This document shows positions 7,773 to 9,590 of a DNA stretch of 9,590 bases, piece by piece (the first letter of the stretch is position 1; the number at the start of each line of letters is the position of its first letter). Origin of the DNA: Alphaproteobacteria bacterium (GTDB lineage: Bacteria > Pseudomonadota > Alphaproteobacteria > Sphingomonadales > Sphingomonadaceae); assembly GCA_018970965.1 (NCBI GenBank), contig JAGWVG010000049.1, positions 1 to 9,590 on the forward strand. The letters are read 5' to 3'. The position numbers were made by a program, and so were the translations under genes. Below the pieces are notes generated by a model. It was not told the origin of the DNA, did not search any database, and saw only the letters and a list, made by a program, of their open reading frames with translations.

Positions 7773-8504
7773 TTAACGACTCTTGGCCTTGGCGCGGGCT
7801 TCAGCAATCGCCGCTTTCAGCGCGTCATACCCGACAGCGCCGACCAGCACCTTATCCCCAACGACCCAAGCGGGTGTGCCCGACAAATCAAGCTGGCGCT
7901 GCAAGGTCAGGTTCCGGGCCAACTCTCGATCAATCTCAGGCGCGCGCAGCGCGCGCGCATCAATACCCAAGCGCTTGCGGGTGGCGTCCACCAATTCGGG
8001 GGAAGGCCGGCCTGCGGCATAGAGTGGCTTGTGCATCGCGCGGAACTTGCCCGCCAGAGCCGCCGCAACCGAGAGCCGTGCCGCCTCCAGGCTGTCATCC
8101 CCCAGCACCGGCATATCGCGATAGACGATCTTTAATTTCTTATCTTCGGCCAGCAGCCGATCAATATCGGCAATCGAGGCACGGCAATAGCCACAGGCAT
8201 AATCGTAAAATTCAACCAGCGTTACATCCGCATCTGCCGCCCCGTCCCAGGCATCGCCAATCGGCGTTTCAATAGCAGCGCGGTTTGCTGCCACAGTTTT
8301 GCCAAGCTCTTGCGCCCGCAAATTCTCCATTGCTTCGGGAAGAATCTCGGGGTGCGACAAAATATATTCGCGCACAATTTTTTCGATGGCGGCCCGGTCA
8401 GATAGGTCGACACTGCCCGTCGCGGAAATTACCAGCGTCGAGGCCACCGCGCCCAACACAGCTGCTGCTGCCGCAATTGCCATAATCTTCTTTCCTTCTG
8501 TCAC
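7773..8504 (-). CDS. DsbA-family thiol-disulfide oxidoreductase (Com1/ScsC-like)
   Basis: The 243-residue protein has an N-terminal basic stretch (K5, K6) and hydrophobic segment (residues 8-28), a signal peptide or anchor placing it in the periplasm. A helical N-domain (residues ~33-75, with ILSHPEILPEAMENL) precedes a thioredoxin fold: strand VTLVEFYDYAC, active site C104-GY-C107, and the cis-proline loop SGTPAWVVG with P211. The two active-site cysteines are the only ones. It likely oxidises, reduces or isomerises disulfides in exported proteins; ScsC-like members can be isomerases when oligomeric, which cannot be decided here. The GTG at 8504 overlaps the upstream protease stop (GTGA) and has AGGGGA eight bases away. 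An ATG at 8483, with AAGGA nearby, is an alternative but would remove the two lysines. Family is confident; redox direction is unknown. Confidence 0.91.
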   Translation of the reverse strand: MTEGKKIMAIAAAAAVLGAVASTLVISATGSVDLSDRAAIEKIVREYILSHPEILPEAMENLRAQELGKTVAANRAAIETPIGDAWDGAADADVTLVEFYDYACGYCRASIADIDRLLAEDKKLKIVYRDMPVLGDDSLEAARLSVAAALAGKFRAMHKPLYAAGRPSPELVDATRKRLGIDARALRAPEIDRELARNLTLQRQLDLSGTPAWVVGDKVLVGAVGYDALKAAIAEARAKAKSR

Positions 8505-9590
8505 TTACGACGTCCCCTGCCGGCTTCCAGCGCACCGCGCGATGCCATGGCAATATCTTGTGCGCGAATCCAGTCTGGCGTGCCTTGGGGAATACCCGTC
8601 ATCGCCGCTTGGGCACTGCGCAGCGCCAATTGCGGTTGATCCATCAGGCTATATCGTTCAGCCGTCGCCAATTGCGCGCGTGGCAAATCGCCTTGGCGTT
8701 CATAGACAACGCCCAATTGATACCACGCAAAAGGGTTTTCATTATCGCGCGCCACGGCCGCTTTCAGCACGCGCGTGGCTTCAACCAAATTGGCCTTGTC
8801 TTCAGTCGCGACAAGCGCATGGCCAAAAAGCGCCGCAATCAGGGGCTGCGATAGGGTTCGGTCATTGGCCTCTCGCAAAATGGGTAATGCGTCTTTGGGC
8901 CGCCCGGATTCCAGCAAAATCTGGCCTTTAAGCTCCAAAAAATAAGGGTCATGCGGCACCATCTGAAGCAGGGCGTTCGCCTCGTCCAAAGCCCTGTCAG
9001 GGTAGGCGCTGCGATGCCAGGCATATGCACGGGCATAGCGCGCTGGGATGGTGGCATCTGTAACTGGATACGCCTTAAGCGTTTCTGGCGGATCAGCCAC
9101 AAAGCCCATCAGCTTGGCTTTGACACGTTGAAAACGCGCTTCAATTGCCGGGTCAGAGGGGCGCAACCATGCGGCATCTTTTTCCACCACATGCTGCAAA
9201 TTGGCAATGCGATCACCCGTCAGAGGGTGCGTCTGCCCATAGCCGTCGGCATTGCCGACCGAATATCGAAACTCCACATTTTGCAGAGTCTTGAAAAAGC
9301 TGATCAGCCCCTTTCCACTGACACCTGCTTTGGAAAGATAGCTGGCACCCGCCGCATCTGCTGACGCTTCTTGGGTGCGCGAAAAGGCCAGAAATTTGCC
9401 CAGTGCTGCTTGCTGCCCAGCCGCCATAATCCCCGCCCCGGCGCTGCCTGCGCCTGCGGCCATCGCCGCCACTCCTAAGACAAGGCTCAGAATGGAAATG
9501 CTGGTCGATTCTTTCGCGCCTTCATTAATTCGAATAACATGGCCGCCCACAACATGGCCCAATTCGTGCGCAATAACACCTTGCACTTCA
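8501..9590 (-). CDS. M48 family zinc metalloprotease with TPR-like repeats, BepA-like (5' end outside window)
   Basis: The visible 362 residues lack the N-terminus, since the frame is open at the edge and reads EVQGVIAHELGH. The zinc site is HELGH (8-12, bases 9554-9568) with the third ligand E74 in EASAD. A Gly/Ala-rich hydrophobic stretch lies between them (31-57). The THPLTGDRI motif (122-130) is typical of M48 proteases; H123 may match the regulatory histidine loop of E. coli BepA. From about residue 165 onward the sequence is helical TPR-like repeats (for example DPYFLELKGQILLESGRPKDALPI and NPFAWYQLGVVYERQGDLPRAQL). This architecture matches BepA/YfgC, a periplasmic protease-chaperone for outer membrane protein assembly, including LptD. 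No cysteine appears in the visible part. Its stop overlaps the DsbA-like start. A BepA-like role is inferred from architecture. Confidence 0.93.
   Translation of the reverse strand, partial: EVQGVIAHELGHVVGGHVIRINEGAKESTSISILSLVLGVAAMAAGAGSAGAGIMAAGQQAALGKFLAFSRTQEASADAAGASYLSKAGVSGKGLISFFKTLQNVEFRYSVGNADGYGQTHPLTGDRIANLQHVVEKDAAWLRPSDPAIEARFQRVKAKLMGFVADPPETLKAYPVTDATIPARYARAYAWHRSAYPDRALDEANALLQMVPHDPYFLELKGQILLESGRPKDALPILREANDRTLSQPLIAALFGHALVATEDKANLVEATRVLKAAVARDNENPFAWYQLGVVYERQGDLPRAQLATAERYSLMDQPQLALRSAQAAMTGIPQGTPDWIRAQDIAMASRGALEAGRGRRK
8513..8518 (-). promoter_or_regulatory. Ribosome binding site deciding the GTG start of the DsbA-like gene
   Basis: AGGGGA on the minus strand, eight bases before the GTG at 8504 and inside the 3' end of the M48 protease gene. 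It supports the GTG start over the in-frame ATG at 8483 and fits translational coupling to the protease. Confidence 0.55.

Noticed and set aside
7706..7807. N-terminal extension of the peptidase to a TTG at 7807
   Set aside because: It would run back into the dsbA-like gene and bury the signal peptide 34 residues in. The GTG at 7705 puts the signal sequence at the true N-terminus.
7939..7958. Alternating GC tract that might form Z-DNA or a cruciform
   Set aside because: It lies inside the dsbA-like coding sequence and encodes an ordinary Ala/Arg-rich stretch (DARALRA). Codon choice explains it.

Overview
The window is a run of ordinary chromosomal genes, all on the minus strand, so transcription goes from high to low coordinates. 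The moderately high GC content, the Atm1-type glutathione exporter, the exported oligopeptidase-B-like peptidase and the M48-TPR protease next to a DsbA-like protein all suggest an alphaproteobacterium, probably a member of the Sphingomonadales. That placement is inference from protein character, with no rRNA or marker match behind it. There are no tRNA or rRNA genes, insertion sequences, phage genes, CRISPR arrays or toxin-antitoxin pairs.

In transcription order: (1) an M48 zinc metalloprotease with C-terminal TPR-like repeats (N-terminus outside the window); (2) a DsbA-type thiol-disulfide oxidoreductase whose GTG start overlaps the protease stop (GTGA); (3) a secreted S9A prolyl oligopeptidase / oligopeptidase B-like peptidase; (4) a small hotdog acyl-CoA thioesterase; (5) an Atm1/HMT1-type ABC half-exporter; (6) a RecQ DNA helicase beginning inside the end of the ABC gene; (7) a TIGR01244/DUF442 phosphatase or sulfurtransferase-like protein; (8) a 133-residue unrecognised single-pass membrane protein; (9) a sterol desaturase / fatty acid hydroxylase family membrane enzyme (C-terminus outside the window).

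Packing is very tight. The largest gap is 67 bases (7706-7772), before the peptidase; the next is 48 bases, before the ABC gene. Genes 1-2 and 5-9 are joined by overlaps or gaps of 14 bases or less, and I see no hairpin-plus-T-run terminator anywhere. The layout fits one long transcript, or two to three overlapping ones, with translational coupling.

Functionally the genes form two loose sets. The first three concern envelope protein quality: a periplasmic protease/chaperone, a disulfide enzyme and an exported peptidase. The later ones combine thiol export, a Cys-based DUF442 enzyme, DNA repair and a lipid-type di-iron membrane enzyme. I see no convincing undescribed multi-gene system. The items most worth a second look are the 133-residue orphan membrane protein, the altered specificity pocket of the exported peptidase, and the M48-DsbA coupling.
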